64,000 nt of DNA from contig JAESRX010000008.1 of the NCBI GenBank assembly GCA_016764435.1, positions 1 to 64,000 of the forward strand. Direction: 5' to 3'. Shown piece after piece: positions 62,902 to 64,000 of this stretch. The DNA comes from Flavobacteriaceae bacterium. GTDB lineage: Bacteria > Bacteroidota > Bacteroidia > Flavobacteriales > Flavobacteriaceae. The translations under genes and the position numbers were made by a program. The notes beneath the pieces are model-generated. The model saw only the letters and a list, made by a program, of their open reading frames with translations. It did not search any database and had not been told where the DNA came from. Positions within the stretch are counted from its first letter, which is position 1; each line of letters starts with the position of its first letter.

Positions 62902-64000
62902 TTAAGCTTTGGCAGCAACTTTACCAATCACAAATTTGTCATATAAGAACAAACAGATTACGGTAAAAACTCCAATAGCACTAAAGACCATCCAGATCTT
63001 AGATGGGTTGTAGTTCGTGTATAAAAATTCAGTCAATTGTAATTGGTCCATACCCATTAATTCTCCAGCTTTCGCATAGTAATCGTTTTGAGTAAAAGAA
63101 CTACTGATTTCTGTGATCTCTAATCCACGCTTGGCCACTTCTTCTTGTAATAGGGTTAATTTATCAGACCATGCTTGGTATAAATTTCCAGATAAGAATC
63201 CTGTAAATAAGTTTCCTAAAGCTACGGGTAAAAATGAAGTTCCCATATACAAAGCTTCCTTACCTTTTGGCGCAATTTTACCTACATATTCAGTGAATTT
63301 TGGAGAACTTGCCATCTCTCCAATAGAGAAAACAAAGATTCCAATTACCACATACATTCCATCTCCTGTAGCAAATGACAATCCAATTCCTATAATAGTA
63401 ATTAAGATTCCAGTAATAATTCCACTCAGTGGTTTTAATTTCATCACTGCGGTAGAAACTAAAATTTGGAATAGAATAATAAACCCAGAATCCAATACGA
63501 TAAACATTTCAGGAGCAATTGTTCCGTCTTTAGTTCCAAAAGCTTGGGCTAAATAAGGAGAAACATTGCTTAATGAATCATACAATAGGCTTGTGTTAAT
63601 CCATTGTTCGATATAGTTAGGAAGTGTGTAAAATAATTGGTTAAACATGGTCCAAAACCCAACCATGATAATTAAAAACAAGGTTAATTTCAGGTCACAT
63701 AATGCTTCCCAAATGTGTTTTAACGATGTTATTAATGTGGTTCCTAAACTTTCTGTAGATTTTTCTCTTTCAGGTTCTTTGTAAAAAAACAAGACAAGGA
63801 TTAAGTTTACTGCAATGGCAGAAGTAGCCATTAAGAAAACAATGTTCCAGCCGTATTCCTCTCTTAATTTAGAAGAGAATATAGGACCTAGGAAACCACC
63901 TACGTTTACCATCATATAAAAAATACCAAAACCAATAGAGGAAGTCTCATCAGTGGTCGTTTTGGTAACCGTTGCAGAAATAACTGGTTTAAATAGGGCT
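62902..64000 (-). CDS. POT-family peptide transporter, N-terminus outside window
   Basis: The frame is open from the stop at 62902 to the window edge, so the gene is truncated by the window and not by mutation; the internal ATG at 63915 is not its start. The visible part opens with LFKPVISATVTKTT and GIFYMMVNVGGFLGPIFSSKL, the second PTR2 signature region, and continues with about eight membrane segments, ending IGKVAAKA. The long loop around residues 95-145 of the visible part is unusually polar. It is a paralogue of the transporter at 60731-62515 and may import different peptides. Confidence 0.9.
   Translation of the reverse strand, partial: ALFKPVISATVTKTTTDETSSIGFGIFYMMVNVGGFLGPIFSSKLREEYGWNIVFLMATSAIAVNLILVLFFYKEPEREKSTESLGTTLITSLKHIWEALCDLKLTLFLIIMVGFWTMFNQLFYTLPNYIEQWINTSLLYDSLSNVSPYLAQAFGTKDGTIAPEMFIVLDSGFIILFQILVSTAVMKLKPLSGIITGILITIIGIGLSFATGDGMYVVIGIFVFSIGEMASSPKFTEYVGKIAPKGKEALYMGTSFLPVALGNLFTGFLSGNLYQAWSDKLTLLQEEVAKRGLEITEISSSFTQNDYYAKAGELMGMDQLQLTEFLYTNYNPSKIWMVFSAIGVFTVICLFLYDKFVIGKVAAKA

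Noticed and set aside
1-64000. CRISPR arrays, rRNA genes, integrases and complete insertion sequences
   Set aside because: I looked for regularly spaced short repeats, rRNA landmarks and transposase or integrase motifs and found none that could be supported.

Overview
The window is a chromosomal segment of a low-GC member of the Bacteroidota, almost certainly family Flavobacteriaceae. The signs are a PorT-type gliding/type IX secretion (T9SS) protein, a very large protein with a T9SS type B sorting tail, a TamL-type lipoprotein, a SusC/SusD locus with a one-protein hybrid two-component regulator, an archaeal-type short prolyl-tRNA synthetase, and promoters of the TTG / TAnnTTTG type. The genus cannot be fixed from this sequence alone.

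Layout. 1-8.4 kb is a housekeeping block: rpsO (its stop codon lies just outside the window), accD, fbaA, tamL, an RNA methyltransferase, porT, a menaquinone methyltransferase and a NifU-like Fe-S protein. 8.5-15.8 kb holds envelope genes: a repeat-rich T9SS adhesin-like protein, a FadL/OMPP1-type barrel and an odd Tyr/Gly- and Arg/Ser-rich lipoprotein. 15.8-21 kb returns to housekeeping: proS, two identical tRNA-Glu genes, rpsT, an FAD-dependent oxidoreductase and a mannose-6-phosphate isomerase.

21-33 kb looks like an accessory segment. A gene-poor stretch is followed by a small protein gene and a complete biotin cluster (bioB-A-F-G-C-D), with a strong terminator-like hairpin abutting the bioB start. 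Then come a small membrane protein, a decayed ParDE toxin-antitoxin pair, and an oxygen-sensitive glycyl radical enzyme with its activase. The enzyme carries every active-site residue I recall for trans-4-hydroxy-L-proline dehydratase (HypD), and its mRNA leader can fold into a long two-part stem.

34.4-51.8 kb is a polysaccharide utilisation locus (PUL): hybrid two-component regulator, twin palindromes plus promoter, SusC, SusD, a LamG-domain surface lipoprotein, an unassigned helix-rich lipoprotein, a cytoplasmic GH130 enzyme, an MFS transporter, a second unassigned lipoprotein and a GH13 lipoprotein. A plausible flow is capture and import by SusCD, periplasmic trimming by GH13 and the two unknown proteins, import of a disaccharide by the MFS carrier, and cytosolic cleavage (probably phosphorolysis) by GH130. 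The two unassigned proteins make this the best candidate for an undescribed system.

52-64 kb holds general envelope and maintenance genes: tail-specific protease, surE, a small membrane protein, lpxB, a sterol-desaturase-family enzyme, a ComEC-type channel, a periplasmic thioredoxin-like protein and two POT-family peptide transporters, the last cut by the window end.
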